The notes beneath the pieces were generated by a model. The model had not been told where the DNA came from. It saw only the letters and a list, made by a program, of their open reading frames with translations, and did not search any database. DNA of 64,000 nucleotides from Bradyrhizobium sp. 170. Lineage in GTDB: Bacteria > Pseudomonadota > Alphaproteobacteria > Rhizobiales > Xanthobacteraceae. The position numbers were made by a program, and so were the translations under genes. Positions 42,313-50,489 of this stretch are shown piece after piece (the first letter of the stretch is position 1; every line of letters begins with the position of its first letter). The DNA is taken from the NCBI RefSeq assembly GCF_023101085.1, contig NZ_CP064703.1, positions 4,712,001 to 4,776,000 of the forward strand. Reading direction: 5' to 3'.

Positions 42313-42995
42313 GGCACGGTCCTTTCGAGCTGGTTCGTTTCGTCGGCAAAGGCCTCTTGGTTTGCAAACGCGTTGGGCCGCGCCTCTCTCATCAAATGCG
42401 CGATCTGCTGCGCGTAGGCGTCGGCTTGCGAGGCCAGCGACCCCGCAACCGCCGCATAGTCGGTCTCGGACTTGTGCTGGTTCAGCTTGAAGCTGCCCTC
42501 CACCTCTTCAACCGTCATCTCAAGGCCCACAATCGCTTTCTTCATCGCTTCCAGCCGCCCGGCCGTCATCTTCGACGACAGCCACGGCTTTTTCGGCAAG
42601 AGCCGCTCCTCGAACTTGGCGCTGAGCGTCTCGATCTGCTCGGCGAGTTCGCCCTCGGACATCGCTCGCACCGGGCCGGTCAGGTGCACCGCCTGATAGA
42701 GCCAGGTCGGCACTTGATCGGGCGAGACGTACCAGTCAGGCGACACATAGGCATCCGCGCCGTTGACGGCCAGCAGCCAGGACGTCGTCCCGTCCGCGAG
42801 CTTTATCAGCGGATTGTGACGCGCGACGTGAAAGGCTGCGCGCGGCGTGCCGTCATTGGCCGAGGTCAGATAGAACGGCAGCGACGAGGCGATCGGCTTG
42901 TTGCCGTCCCACGCGCAGAAAAGCCCAAAGCCGCGCGCTTCCGCGAACGCGAGGCTCGCGGCGCGGTCGGACTTGAACGGTGGAGGCGTATACAT
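42309..42995 (-). CDS. PaiB-like FMN-binding protein
   Basis: A 228-residue protein of the PaiB / FMN-binding split-barrel family. It opens MYTPPPFKSDRAASLAFAEA and contains IASSLPFYLTSANDGTPRA, AFHVARHNPLIKL and PTWLYQAVHLTGPVRAM. In Bacillus PaiB is linked with the polyamine acetyltransferase PaiA and negative regulation. Being the first gene of an arginine-biosynthesis operon hints at arginine or polyamine metabolism here. That link is inferred from context only. It overlaps argC by 4 bp. Confidence 0.85.
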   Translation of the reverse strand: MYTPPPFKSDRAASLAFAEARGFGLFCAWDGNKPIASSLPFYLTSANDGTPRAAFHVARHNPLIKLADGTTSWLLAVNGADAYVSPDWYVSPDQVPTWLYQAVHLTGPVRAMSEGELAEQIETLSAKFEERLLPKKPWLSSKMTAGRLEAMKKAIVGLEMTVEEVEGSFKLNQHKSETDYAAVAGSLASQADAYAQQIAHLMREARPNAFANQEAFADETNQLERTVP

Positions 42996-43043
42996 CTCAA
43001 ACTCCTGCTTGACGTAGGAGCCGCCAGTTCAGACCGCGTTTTC

Positions 43044-43120
43044 TGGAAAAGGAAGAAGCCGCGGGACCCGATCCGGCGGCAGGGGCGACGATCTCAAACG
43101 CAGACGTCCGCCCATACCGC
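43044..43120 (-). promoter_or_regulatory. Predicted arginine attenuator with terminator, upstream of paiB-like/argC operon
   Basis: Segment 1 is the CGC run itself (minus strand). Segment 2, GCGG-TAT-GGGCGG, covers 43108-43120. Segment 3, CGCCC-CTG-CCGC, covers 43076-43087. Segment 2 pairs with either. Segment 3 overlaps the left arm of a hairpin (43058-43080) with 5 + 3 bp, one mismatch and loop TCGGG, followed by TTCTTCCTTTTCC. A ribosome stalled at the Arg codons would free segment 2 and block the terminator. The T-tract is interrupted and the region is very G+C-rich, so this is less certain than the aromatic attenuator. Confidence 0.6.
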
Positions 43121-43168
43121 GATGATGCGGCGGCGGCGAGCGATGGTCATGGTCGAAGCGATAGTCAT
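43094..43168 (-). CDS. Leader peptide with four consecutive Arg codons
   Basis: A 24-residue ORF (ATG 43168 to TGA 43094) begins MTIASTMTIARRRRIIAV. The four Arg codons are all CGC and coincide with pairing segment 1. The ATG lies at the predicted transcription start, as in the aromatic leader. The ORF ends about 100 bp before the start of an operon with two argC genes. Confidence 0.6.
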   Translation of the reverse strand: MTIASTMTIARRRRIIAVWADVCV

Positions 43169-43204
43169 GGGCGCGGCTATAAGGCCGCGCCCGCCGGACG
43201 TCAA
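43169..43204 (-). promoter_or_regulatory. Predicted promoter and overlapping dyad for the arginine leader
   Basis: On the minus strand TTGACG (43199-43204) and TATAGC (43176-43181) are separated by exactly 17 bp, with 7 bp to the leader ATG. A perfect 9-bp inverted repeat, GGGCGCGGC / GCCGCGCCC (43169-43177 and 43184-43192), covers the -10 region and could be an operator. Confidence 0.7.
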
Positions 43205-43235
43205 GTTATGACTGCCATTCCGGCAGGGTCTGGCG

Positions 43236-44225
43236 TCAGATCACCGGATTCCACGGAGCCGGGATCAGCCGGTAACCGTTGCCGTCCTTCTCGACGAAGC
43301 CATTGGCCGGGAACGGATAGTGGAAGCCCTGGACCCGCATCTTGTCGGCGACCAGCATGTCGTAGACCCGTCGGCGGGTCTTTTCCGCCAGCGCCGGATC
43401 CTGGTCGAACATCAGGTGCCAGCCCGGATTGGAGACGAACAGCGCCGGCAGGTTGGTGACGTCGGACTGGATGAACACCTTGTCGGAGCCCGACGACAGG
43501 GCGTAGGAGGTGTGGCCCGGCGTGTGGCCGATGGTTTCGACCGCCGTCAGCCCCGGTGCGACTTCCTTGCCCCACTCATAGGGCGTCGCCTTCTTGTTCA
43601 GTCCCGCCTCGAACACGCGGCGGGCGTTCTTGAACACGGTCTGCATCCGCCCCTCGGGCGCACGGCTCATCTCGCCGTCATCCATGAAGTACTTCCACTC
43701 CGCCGCCGGCACGAGCACTTCGGCATTGGGGAACGCCAGCGTGTTCTCGGCGGTCAACAGGCCGTTGATGTGGTCGCCGTGGAAGTGCGAGATCACCACC
43801 ATGTCGACCGCCTTGGGGTCGAAACCCGCAGCGACCATGTTGGCGGCGAACTGTCCGACATTGCCCTTGCTCGACGCAAAGGCGGCCGCGCCGTTACCAG
43901 TGTCGACCACGACCAGCTTGCCGCCGGTGTTGATGACCAGCGGCGCGAACTGGATCGACATCTTGTCCTTCGGCATGAAGTTCTTTTCGAGCGCCGCGTT
44001 AACTTCGTCTTTCTTGACGTTGAGCACGAACGTGTCGGGCAGCGCGAAATTGTTGACGCCGTCGGAGATGGCCGTCACCTGGGCATCGCCCACCTTGTAG
44101 CGATAGAAGCTCGGCGCCTGCTTTTCCGCCACCGGCGCAGCGGCGCTGGCAGGCGCTTGCGGCAACAGCGGCGTGGCGGCGAGCGCAGCGGCTCCGGCGA
44201 GTGCGTGACGACGTGTCAATTCCAT
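43236..44225 (-). CDS. MBL-fold metallo-hydrolase with Tat signal
   Basis: A 329-residue protein. The N-terminus LTRRHALAGAAALAATPLLP is a twin-arginine signal, so it is exported folded to the periplasm. The metallo-beta-lactamase fold has HFHGDH at 147-152, with later metal ligands in GHTPGHTSY and IQSDVTNLPAL. Relatives include lactonases and other hydrolases; the substrate is unknown. It ends about 30 bp before the -35 element of the arginine leader promoter on the same strand. Confidence 0.88.
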   Translation of the reverse strand: MELTRRHALAGAAALAATPLLPQAPASAAAPVAEKQAPSFYRYKVGDAQVTAISDGVNNFALPDTFVLNVKKDEVNAALEKNFMPKDKMSIQFAPLVINTGGKLVVVDTGNGAAAFASSKGNVGQFAANMVAAGFDPKAVDMVVISHFHGDHINGLLTAENTLAFPNAEVLVPAAEWKYFMDDGEMSRAPEGRMQTVFKNARRVFEAGLNKKATPYEWGKEVAPGLTAVETIGHTPGHTSYALSSGSDKVFIQSDVTNLPALFVSNPGWHLMFDQDPALAEKTRRRVYDMLVADKMRVQGFHYPFPANGFVEKDGNGYRLIPAPWNPVI

Positions 44226-44419
44226 AGCGATGTTCTCCCAGTGAGACGATGATTTCGATTGCGCCGCTGTTTGGTGTGCCCTTGGTTCGATTGAAGCTGA
44301 TTCCAGCGGCGCTCTTGCTCTATCGCGATGACAGTCACCCGATCCTTAAAGACAGCGCCGCACGTCGGCCGCAGCTTCGGATGCTAACACCCTCATCATC
44401 AGCTTATTCCAGCCTGCCC

Positions 44420-44950
44420 CTACGCCGCCCGCCACAGCCATTCGGCGAGCTTGCCCATCACGTCGCCGACCAGCAGCAGGGCGGCCGACCAGACCAGCGC
44501 CGAGACGAAATTGGCGATCTGGAACGGCCAGTAGGACATCTCGAATATGCCGGCGGCGAGCGGCACCGAGGCCCGCAGCGGCCCGAAGAATCGGCCGATG
44601 AAAATCGAGGGCACGCCCCATTTCTTAACGAAGTCCTCGCCACGCAGCAGGATTCCGGGATAGCGCGACAGCGGCCACATCTCTGCGACGTGTTCCTTGT
44701 ACTTGAAGCCAATCCAGTAAGAGACCCAATCACCGAGCGCCGCGCCGACGCCGCCGGCCAGCCAGACCGGCCAGAAGCTGATGCCGCTGACGCCGATCAG
44801 CGCGCCGATCGCAACCAGCGCGCCCCAGGCCGGCACCAGCAGCGAGACGAACGCAAGCGATTCGCCGAATGCCAGCACCAGGACGATCGGGGCAGCCCAA
44901 ACCTGATTGTCGCGCACGAAATCAGCCAGAGCGCGCGCAAAGTCTTGCAT
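44420..44950 (-). CDS. DedA-family membrane protein
   Basis: A 176-residue protein with about five hydrophobic segments. The DedA signature is seen as GALVAIGALIGVSGISFW, then GAALGDWVSYWIGFKYKEHV and FIGRFFGPLRASVPLAAGIF. DedA proteins act in membrane lipid homeostasis, some as undecaprenyl-phosphate or phospholipid flippases. Start ATG 44950 has AGGA upstream. A nested palindrome lies about 70 bp upstream. Confidence 0.9.
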   Translation of the reverse strand: MQDFARALADFVRDNQVWAAPIVLVLAFGESLAFVSLLVPAWGALVAIGALIGVSGISFWPVWLAGGVGAALGDWVSYWIGFKYKEHVAEMWPLSRYPGILLRGEDFVKKWGVPSIFIGRFFGPLRASVPLAAGIFEMSYWPFQIANFVSALVWSAALLLVGDVMGKLAEWLWRAA

Positions 44951-45317
44951 ATCCTGAGTGCCTTCCCCGCCCCGTTTGCGCCGTTGAATTTTTCACTGAT
45001 TCAAGGCTCACGACAGCTAAGCCAGCCGCTTGCGTGACTTCAAGTCACAAAGGCTGGCAAAGCTTGTGATTGCCCTCAATCCCGCCGCCGCGACGGCCTT
45101 CCGCGCCAGCCAAAATCCGTGGTCTCTCCAGCCTTTAGCCGATGACGTTACGGTCGTCTGTTCAGCGCCGCGCTGGCCTGATAGAGGCTCACCAGCAGGT
45201 GCAACACGGCAAGAAGGCGCAATCACGCTTGCCCCACCGTCACCTTTTGAGCCCATCCGTGGCATAGTCAGAGTGACCGATTCGCTGCGCGACATCGCGC
45301 GCAACACCTAAAGAGCC
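44951..45317. other. 367-bp divergent intergenic region, dedA-like / parE, with nested palindrome
   Basis: No gene is credible here. Bases 45021-45058 hold a nested inverted repeat: outer arms GCCAGCC / GGCTGGC (45021-45027, 45052-45058) and inner arms GTGACTT / AAGTCAC (45034-45040, 45042-45048) around a single C. It could be a regulator site for the DedA-family gene or parE. The rest shows nothing recognisable. Confidence 0.5.
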
Positions 45318-47372
45318 ATGTCCAAACCATTGAAATCAGCTGCAAAAACCAAATCTGCCAACGACCTGTTTGGGGCGGAACCGAAGGGCCGCACCCCAGC
45401 CCGTGCCGCCTCGCGGGCGACCAGCGCCGAGGCCGGCTATACCGCGGCCGACATCGAAGTGCTGGAAGGGTTGGAGCCGGTGCGCCGCCGCCCCGGCATG
45501 TATATCGGCGGCACCGACGAAAAGGCGCTGCATCATCTGTTCGCCGAAGTCATCGACAACGCCATGGACGAGGCGCTGGCCGGACATGCCTCCTTCATCG
45601 AGGTCGAACTGACCACCGACGGATTTCTGACCGTCACCGACAACGGCCGCGGCATCCCGGTCGATCCGCATCCGAAATTTCCGAAGAAGTCCGCGCTCGA
45701 AGTCATCATGTGCACGCTGCATTCCGGCGGCAAGTTCGACTCCAAGGTCTACGAGACCTCGGGCGGCCTGCACGGCGTCGGCGTCTCCGTGGTCAACGCG
45801 CTGTCCTCACGTCTCGAGGTCGAAGTCGCGCGCAGCCAGAAGCTCTACCGGATGAGCTTTGAGCGCGGCCATCCCAAGGGCAAGCTCGAAGACCTCGGCA
45901 AGATCAACAACCGCCGCGGCACCCGCATCCGCTTCAAGCCGGACACCGATATTTTCGGCGCCAAGGCGGCCTTCAAGCCGCAGCGCCTGTTCAAGATGAC
46001 GCGCTCGAAAGCGTATTTGTTTGGCGGCGTCGAGATCCGCTGGCGCTGCGATCCCGCGCTGTTGAAGGGCATCGAGGATGTGCCGGCCGAGGATAGTTTC
46101 CACTTCCCGGGCGGCCTGAAGGATTATCTCGGCGCCGCCATCCACGCCGACACGCTGGTGCATCCGGATATCTTCTCCGGCAAATCGGGACGCAACGGCG
46201 CCCATGGTGCCTGCGAATGGGCGGTCGCCTGGACCGCGGATGCCGACGGCTTCCTCTCCTCCTATTGCAACACGGTGCCGACGCCCGACGGCGGCACCCA
46301 TGAATCCGGCATGCGCAGCGCGATGCTGCGCGGCCTGAAAGACCACGCCGAGCGTATCGGCCAGGGCAAGCGCGCCGCGCCCGTCACGTCGGAAGACGTC
46401 ATGGTGGGCGCTGCCGTGATGCTCTCGGTGTTCGTGCGCGAGCCGGAATTCCAGGGCCAGACCAAGGATCGCCTCGCCACCGCGGAAGCCCAGAAGATCG
46501 TCGAGCAGGCGATCAAGGATCCGTTCGATCACTGGCTCTCGGGCAATCCGCTGCAGGCCAACAAGCTGCTGGATTTCGTCGTCGAGCGCGCCGACGAGCG
46601 GCTGCGCCGCCGCGCCGAGAAGGAAACTTCACGCAAGACCGCGGTGAAGAAGCTGCGCCTGCCCGGCAAGCTCGCCGATTGCACAAATACGGCGACCGAA
46701 GGCTCCGAACTGTTCATTGTTGAGGGCGACTCGGCCGGCGGCAGTGCGAAACAGGCGCGCGACCGCAAGACCCAGGCCGTGCTTCCCTTGCGCGGAAAGA
46801 TTCTCAACGTCGCCTCCGCCGGCAAGGACAAGCTCACCGCCAACGCGCAGCTCGCCGATCTGATGCAGGCGATCGGCTGCGGGACGCTCGCGCATTATCG
46901 CGAAGAAGATCTGCGCTATTCCCGCATCATCATCATGACCGACGCCGACGTCGACGGCGCGCATATCGCCTCGCTCCTGATCACGTTCTTCTACCGGCAG
47001 ACGCCGCGGCTGATCGACGAGGGGCATCTCTATCTGGCGGTGCCGCCGCTCTATCGCCTTACCCATGGCGCCAAGACGGTTTACGCCCGCAACGACGCCC
47101 ACAAGGACACGCTCTTGAAGAGCGAGTTCAACGCCAACGCCAAGGTCGATGTCGGCCGCTTCAAAGGCCTCGGCGAGATGATGCCGGCGCAGCTCAAGGA
47201 AACCACCATGGACCCGGCCAGGCGCACGCTGCTCCGCGTGGTGCTGCTGGCCGACGACCGCGAAGGCACCGCCGATTCCGTCGAGCGGCTGATGGGAACC
47301 AAGGCCGAGGCGCGGTTCGCCTTCATCTCCGACAAGGCCGAATTCGCCAGCGACGACCTGCTCGACGTGTGA
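45318..47372 (+). CDS. parE: DNA topoisomerase IV subunit B
   Basis: A 684-residue type IIA topoisomerase ATPase subunit. The GHKL motifs EVIDNAMDEA, DNGRGIPVD and GGLHGVGVSVVNAL are present, followed by the transducer domain. The Toprim domain has IVEGDSAGGSAKQARDRKTQ and IIMTDADVDGAHI, and the C-terminus ends RFKGLGEMMPAQLKETTMDP. It decatenates daughter chromosomes with ParC. The size and lack of the GyrB-specific insert favour ParE over GyrB. A terminator follows. Confidence 0.94.
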   Translation: MSKPLKSAAKTKSANDLFGAEPKGRTPARAASRATSAEAGYTAADIEVLEGLEPVRRRPGMYIGGTDEKALHHLFAEVIDNAMDEALAGHASFIEVELTTDGFLTVTDNGRGIPVDPHPKFPKKSALEVIMCTLHSGGKFDSKVYETSGGLHGVGVSVVNALSSRLEVEVARSQKLYRMSFERGHPKGKLEDLGKINNRRGTRIRFKPDTDIFGAKAAFKPQRLFKMTRSKAYLFGGVEIRWRCDPALLKGIEDVPAEDSFHFPGGLKDYLGAAIHADTLVHPDIFSGKSGRNGAHGACEWAVAWTADADGFLSSYCNTVPTPDGGTHESGMRSAMLRGLKDHAERIGQGKRAAPVTSEDVMVGAAVMLSVFVREPEFQGQTKDRLATAEAQKIVEQAIKDPFDHWLSGNPLQANKLLDFVVERADERLRRRAEKETSRKTAVKKLRLPGKLADCTNTATEGSELFIVEGDSAGGSAKQARDRKTQAVLPLRGKILNVASAGKDKLTANAQLADLMQAIGCGTLAHYREEDLRYSRIIIMTDADVDGAHIASLLITFFYRQTPRLIDEGHLYLAVPPLYRLTHGAKTVYARNDAHKDTLLKSEFNANAKVDVGRFKGLGEMMPAQLKETTMDPARRTLLRVVLLADDREGTADSVERLMGTKAEARFAFISDKAEFASDDLLDV

Positions 47373-47435
47373 TTTTACCGGTAGCGGCGACTTTCGGGCG
47401 ATTTCCGGCATTTTTGGCCGGTTAGCGCCCGAATG

Positions 47436-47457
47436 TGCCCGTTTTCCGGGCATTTTT
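47436..47457 (+). terminator. Terminator after parE
   Basis: Stem TGCCCG / CGGGCA with a TTTTC loop is followed by five T residues, 64 bp after the parE stop. Confidence 0.7.
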
Positions 47458-47606
47458 CGGTCCTTCGTTTTCCAGTAGCTGTGTTTCCCCCGCAACAGCT
47501 TTTTGGGAGGAACTGCGTATAGTCACGGTACTGGGTTTTGGGAATCGGGTGCTCGCGCATCGTCAGAGCGGTCAGATTAGACGCTTCTAGACTGAGGGAT
47601 TGGAAT

Positions 47607-48422
47607 ATGAAGAAATTAGTGATCGCTCTCGCCGCCGTGGCGGCTTTGGCCTCCCCGGCCCTCGCGGCCGATATGGCAGCCAAGGCGCCCCTGCGGGCAG
47701 CCCCGGTTGCATATACGCCGTCCTGGACCGGCTGCTGGGTCAGCGGCGGCGGCGGCTACGGCATCTCCCGCACCAACCGTGACTCACGGGATGTGGTGAC
47801 CGGCGCAACCACCGTACTGAACAGCACGTCCGGTTCGGATGGATGGCTGGTCACGGCCGGCGTTGGCTGTGACTACCAGTTTAGCGGCCGTTGGGTTGTC
47901 GGCGCCTTCGCTGATGGCACCTACTCCGATATCAACGGTGACCACGCCTGGCGTGTGTTCGGCCCGGGCGAAACCTTTGTCGGCCGCTCAAAGCTGGATT
48001 GGTCCTGGGCAGCTGGCGCTCGCATCGGTTATCTGGTGAGCCCGTCGTTCCTGACCTACTTCAACGCCGGCTACACCCAAGCTCATACCGAGGCCTATAA
48101 TCTGCGGACGATCGTTGCTCCGTTCGGAGCTTCCGGCCTTCAGGTTCCGGGCCAGACGTTTGACGGCTTCTTCATCGGCAGCGGTTTCGAATATCAGCTC
48201 GACTTCCTCCCGGGCCTGTTCGTGAAGACCGAAGGCCGGGCCGCCTGGTACGATCGCAAGGACTCGCGTCTTTCCTGCGTCGGTGCAGGCACCCAGTGCG
48301 TCGGCGCTGGCCCCGACCCGTTCGGCAACGTCGACTCGCGCAAGTTGATCACCTACACCGCGAAGACCGAGCTGGTCTACCGCTTCAACTGGGGTGGCGC
48401 TCCGATCGCTGCCAAGTACTGA
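47607..48422 (+). CDS. Outer-membrane beta-barrel protein (Omp31-like)
   Basis: A 271-residue protein with signal peptide KKLVIALAAVAALASPALA and mature start DMAAKAP. It has repeated amphipathic strands with glycine-rich turns (WTGCWVSGGGGYGISRTNRD, GVGCDYQFSGRWVVGAFADG). The terminal VYRFNWGGAPIAAKY is an outer-membrane C-terminal signal. One or two Cys pairs are visible. It is of the same broad class as the barrels at 37958-39373 and 50490-51254. A strong terminator follows. Confidence 0.85.
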   Translation: MKKLVIALAAVAALASPALAADMAAKAPLRAAPVAYTPSWTGCWVSGGGGYGISRTNRDSRDVVTGATTVLNSTSGSDGWLVTAGVGCDYQFSGRWVVGAFADGTYSDINGDHAWRVFGPGETFVGRSKLDWSWAAGARIGYLVSPSFLTYFNAGYTQAHTEAYNLRTIVAPFGASGLQVPGQTFDGFFIGSGFEYQLDFLPGLFVKTEGRAAWYDRKDSRLSCVGAGTQCVGAGPDPFGNVDSRKLITYTAKTELVYRFNWGGAPIAAKY

Positions 48423-48447
48423 TCTCTGCTAAATCAGCAGCTCAAAG

Positions 48448-48473
48448 GCCCCGGCATCGTCCGGGGCTTTTTT
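48448..48473 (+). terminator. Terminator after the barrel gene
   Basis: Stem GCCCCGG / CCGGGGC with loop CATCGT is followed by six T residues, 25 bp after the stop codon. Confidence 0.88.
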
Positions 48474-48515
48474 GCGTCTGCAGGCCGCCGCGCGAACTTA
48501 TCGCCGCCTGTGCCT

Positions 48516-49160
48516 TCACGGGCCCTCTGCCACCGCCGCCTTCAGCGACCGGTAGGCACGTCGCAGCCGGCACTCGATCTCGGACCAGTCCGGATCCGTC
48601 ATCGTCTGCCCGCGCGCGTCGCGATAGGCCATCGCCTCGGCGCGGCCGATGCCTGATATCACGAGCGACGGGTCGTCCGCCCGCTTGCCATAGGTGATGG
48701 CGGCGACGCGGGCGACGGTCACGCCGTACTGCCCCGGGCCCACGGCTTCGCGCCTCGCCTGCCACCAATCGAGCTCAAGCCGCGCCGCCTCCTCGACATC
48801 AAAGCCTCCGGGCGTGGCGGATGCAAGCAGGCGGTAGTAGGTGACGAGCGGCGGCAGCGCGGCTTCGGCCGCTTCGCGGGAGCGCGTCGGCTGGAACGCT
48901 TTGGTGGCCTGCGCCGCCGCCAATGCGATCCGCAAACTGTCCAGCGGCGAGAAGCCGAACTGCGTCCGCGACAGCTGGTAGAGATGAAAGAGCAGCGCGG
49001 GGTAGCGCTTGTCGTAATAGTCGCGCCACATCGCCGTCTCCAGCCGTGCGATGTCGGCCGGCTCGAAGCCGCGCAAATCCGCATGCCGCGGCCACGCCGC
49101 GTAGGCGCCAATGGCGACCGACACAAGCGCGAGCGCGAGAATAGCCGTCCGGCGGTTCAT
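48516..49160 (-). CDS. Membrane-anchored or exported protein of unknown function
   Basis: A 214-residue protein with an N-terminal hydrophobic segment (RRTAILALALVSVAIGAYAA) that may be a signal anchor. An alpha-helical, Trp/Tyr-rich domain follows (ETAMWRDYYDKRYPALLFHL, AARLELDWWQARREAVGPGQ). I recognise no catalytic motif. ATG 49160 is chosen to place the hydrophobic segment at the N-terminus. It is convergent with the upstream barrel gene and divergent from the small membrane protein at 49337. Confidence 0.65.
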   Translation of the reverse strand: MNRRTAILALALVSVAIGAYAAWPRHADLRGFEPADIARLETAMWRDYYDKRYPALLFHLYQLSRTQFGFSPLDSLRIALAAAQATKAFQPTRSREAAEAALPPLVTYYRLLASATPGGFDVEEAARLELDWWQARREAVGPGQYGVTVARVAAITYGKRADDPSLVISGIGRAEAMAYRDARGQTMTDPDWSEIECRLRRAYRSLKAAVAEGP

Positions 49161-49336
49161 GATGGCCCCTGGGAAGCGCGGTGCAAACGACTTCCGGCCT
49201 TGCGAAGCCGGCCGGCTTTCTATTCGATCGGAAGCTACGGCCGCCGCGGGCAACGGTTTCCTTAAGCGGCCCCACGACAAGCCGCGGCCGCGCCTGGAGC
49301 ATGATTCGGGTCTGAGACGGCAACAGGGGGAAATCC

Positions 49337-49522
49337 ATGGCCAGATCGCTTTCGATCATCGGGTTTCTGGCGCTCGCCATCGGCTTGCTGTGGATCGGGC
49401 AAGGCACCGGCGCGATTCCCTGGCCGCCATCGAGTTTCATGATCAATCAACTGCAATGGGCCGGATATGGCGCGCTGCTCGGCGCCGTCGGCCTGATCCT
49501 GATCTGGCAGGGCAACCGCTAG
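49337..49522 (+). CDS. Small two-helix membrane protein
   Basis: A 61-residue protein with two membrane segments (LSIIGFLALAIGLLWIGQGT and YGALLGAVGLILIWQGN) joined by IPWPPSSFMINQLQW. A GGGGGAAA ribosome site precedes the ATG. Short proteins of this kind are conserved in the lineage, as I recall, but their function is unknown. A repeat hairpin begins 4 bp after its stop. Confidence 0.7.
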   Translation: MARSLSIIGFLALAIGLLWIGQGTGAIPWPPSSFMINQLQWAGYGALLGAVGLILIWQGNR

Positions 49523-49526
49523 ATTC

Positions 49527-49607
49527 GTAGGATGGGTGGAGCGCAGCGATACCCATCAACTTTAGGCGTTGTGATTGATGGGTATCGCTGCGCTCCACCC
49601 ATCCTAC
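49527..49607. repeat. Palindromic repeat, GTAGGATGGGTGGAGCG family (copy 3), perfect 33-bp arms
   Basis: The arms at 49527-49559 and 49575-49607 are exact reverse complements over 33 bases, with a 15-base loop. It belongs to the same family as the elements around the antitoxin-like gene, but here the palindrome is perfect. It occupies the gap between the small membrane protein and the SDR gene, so it would form a very stable hairpin in the SDR mRNA leader, or act as a transcript end for the upstream gene. Confidence 0.85.
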
Positions 49608-49625
49608 AGAAACTGGACAACAGCT

Positions 49626-50396
49626 ATGGCAGCAAAACCCTTCGATCTCTCCGGCAAGGTAGCCATCGTCACCGGCGGCAACGGCGGCATCGGGCTCGGC
49701 ATGGCCAGGGGATTGGCGGAAGCCGGCGCGGCGATCGCGGTGGTGGGCCGCAACGAGGCCAAGTCGGCTGCCGCGGTCGCTGAGCTTAAGCAAGGCGGCG
49801 CCAAGGCGATTGCGGTCGTGACCGACGTCACCGACAAGGAAGCGGTCGCCGCCATGGTCAGCCGCGTCGCCGGCGAACTCGGCCGGATCGACATCCTCGT
49901 CAACAATGCCGGCATCAATATTCGCAAGCCGCCGCACGCGCTCGATATCGCCGAGTGGAACAGCGTGATCCAGACCAACCTCACCAGCGCCTTCCTGTGC
50001 TCGCAGGCGGTCTATCCCGCCATGAAGTCGGCCGGCGGCGGCAAGATCATCAATATCGGCTCGATGATGTCGATCTTCGGCGCCAGCTTCACGCCGGCCT
50101 ACGCCGCCAGCAAGGGCGGCATCGTGCAGTTCACCCGTTCCTGCGCCTGCGCCTGGGCGGCCGACAACATCCAGGCCAACGCCGTGCTGCCGGGCTGGAT
50201 CGATACCGATTTGACCAAGCGCGCCCGCAAAGAGATCGACGGCCTGCACGACCGGGTGCTGGCGCGGACGCCTGCGGCGCGCTGGGGCGGGATTGACGAC
50301 TTTGCAGGTATCGCCGTGTTTCTCGCCTCGCCCGCGTCCGACTTCGTCACGGGGTCAGCGATTCCCGTCGACGGCGGGTACTCGATCATGGGCTAA
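49626..50396 (+). CDS. Short-chain dehydrogenase/reductase
   Basis: A 256-residue SDR. The cofactor motif is TGGNGGIGLGMA, with NNAGINIRKPP, the catalytic Ser in NIGSMMSIFG, and YAASKGG with catalytic Tyr/Lys. The C-terminus ends TGSAIPVDGGYSIMG, typical of the 2-deoxy-D-gluconate/3-oxoacyl reductase-like group. The preceding strand end (VVGRNEAK) suggests NADP preference. ATG 49626 begins MAAKPFDLSGK; upstream in-frame starts fall in the repeat. The substrate is unknown. Confidence 0.88.
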   Translation: MAAKPFDLSGKVAIVTGGNGGIGLGMARGLAEAGAAIAVVGRNEAKSAAAVAELKQGGAKAIAVVTDVTDKEAVAAMVSRVAGELGRIDILVNNAGINIRKPPHALDIAEWNSVIQTNLTSAFLCSQAVYPAMKSAGGGKIINIGSMMSIFGASFTPAYAASKGGIVQFTRSCACAWAADNIQANAVLPGWIDTDLTKRARKEIDGLHDRVLARTPAARWGGIDDFAGIAVFLASPASDFVTGSAIPVDGGYSIMG

Positions 50397-50437
50397 GGCG
50401 TAAACCGGAGATCAGAGTTCGCCTGATTTCCGCAACG

Positions 50438-50464
50438 AAAAAGCCCCGGCTTTCGCCGGGGCTT
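50438..50464 (-). terminator. Bidirectional terminator between the SDR and barrel genes
   Basis: Stem GCCCCGGC / GCCGGGGC with loop TTTC. On the minus strand five T residues follow, so it mainly ends the barrel transcript, 26 bp after that stop codon. Confidence 0.82.
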
Positions 50465-50489
50465 GCTCGCCTGGATATTTGTCTGTCGA

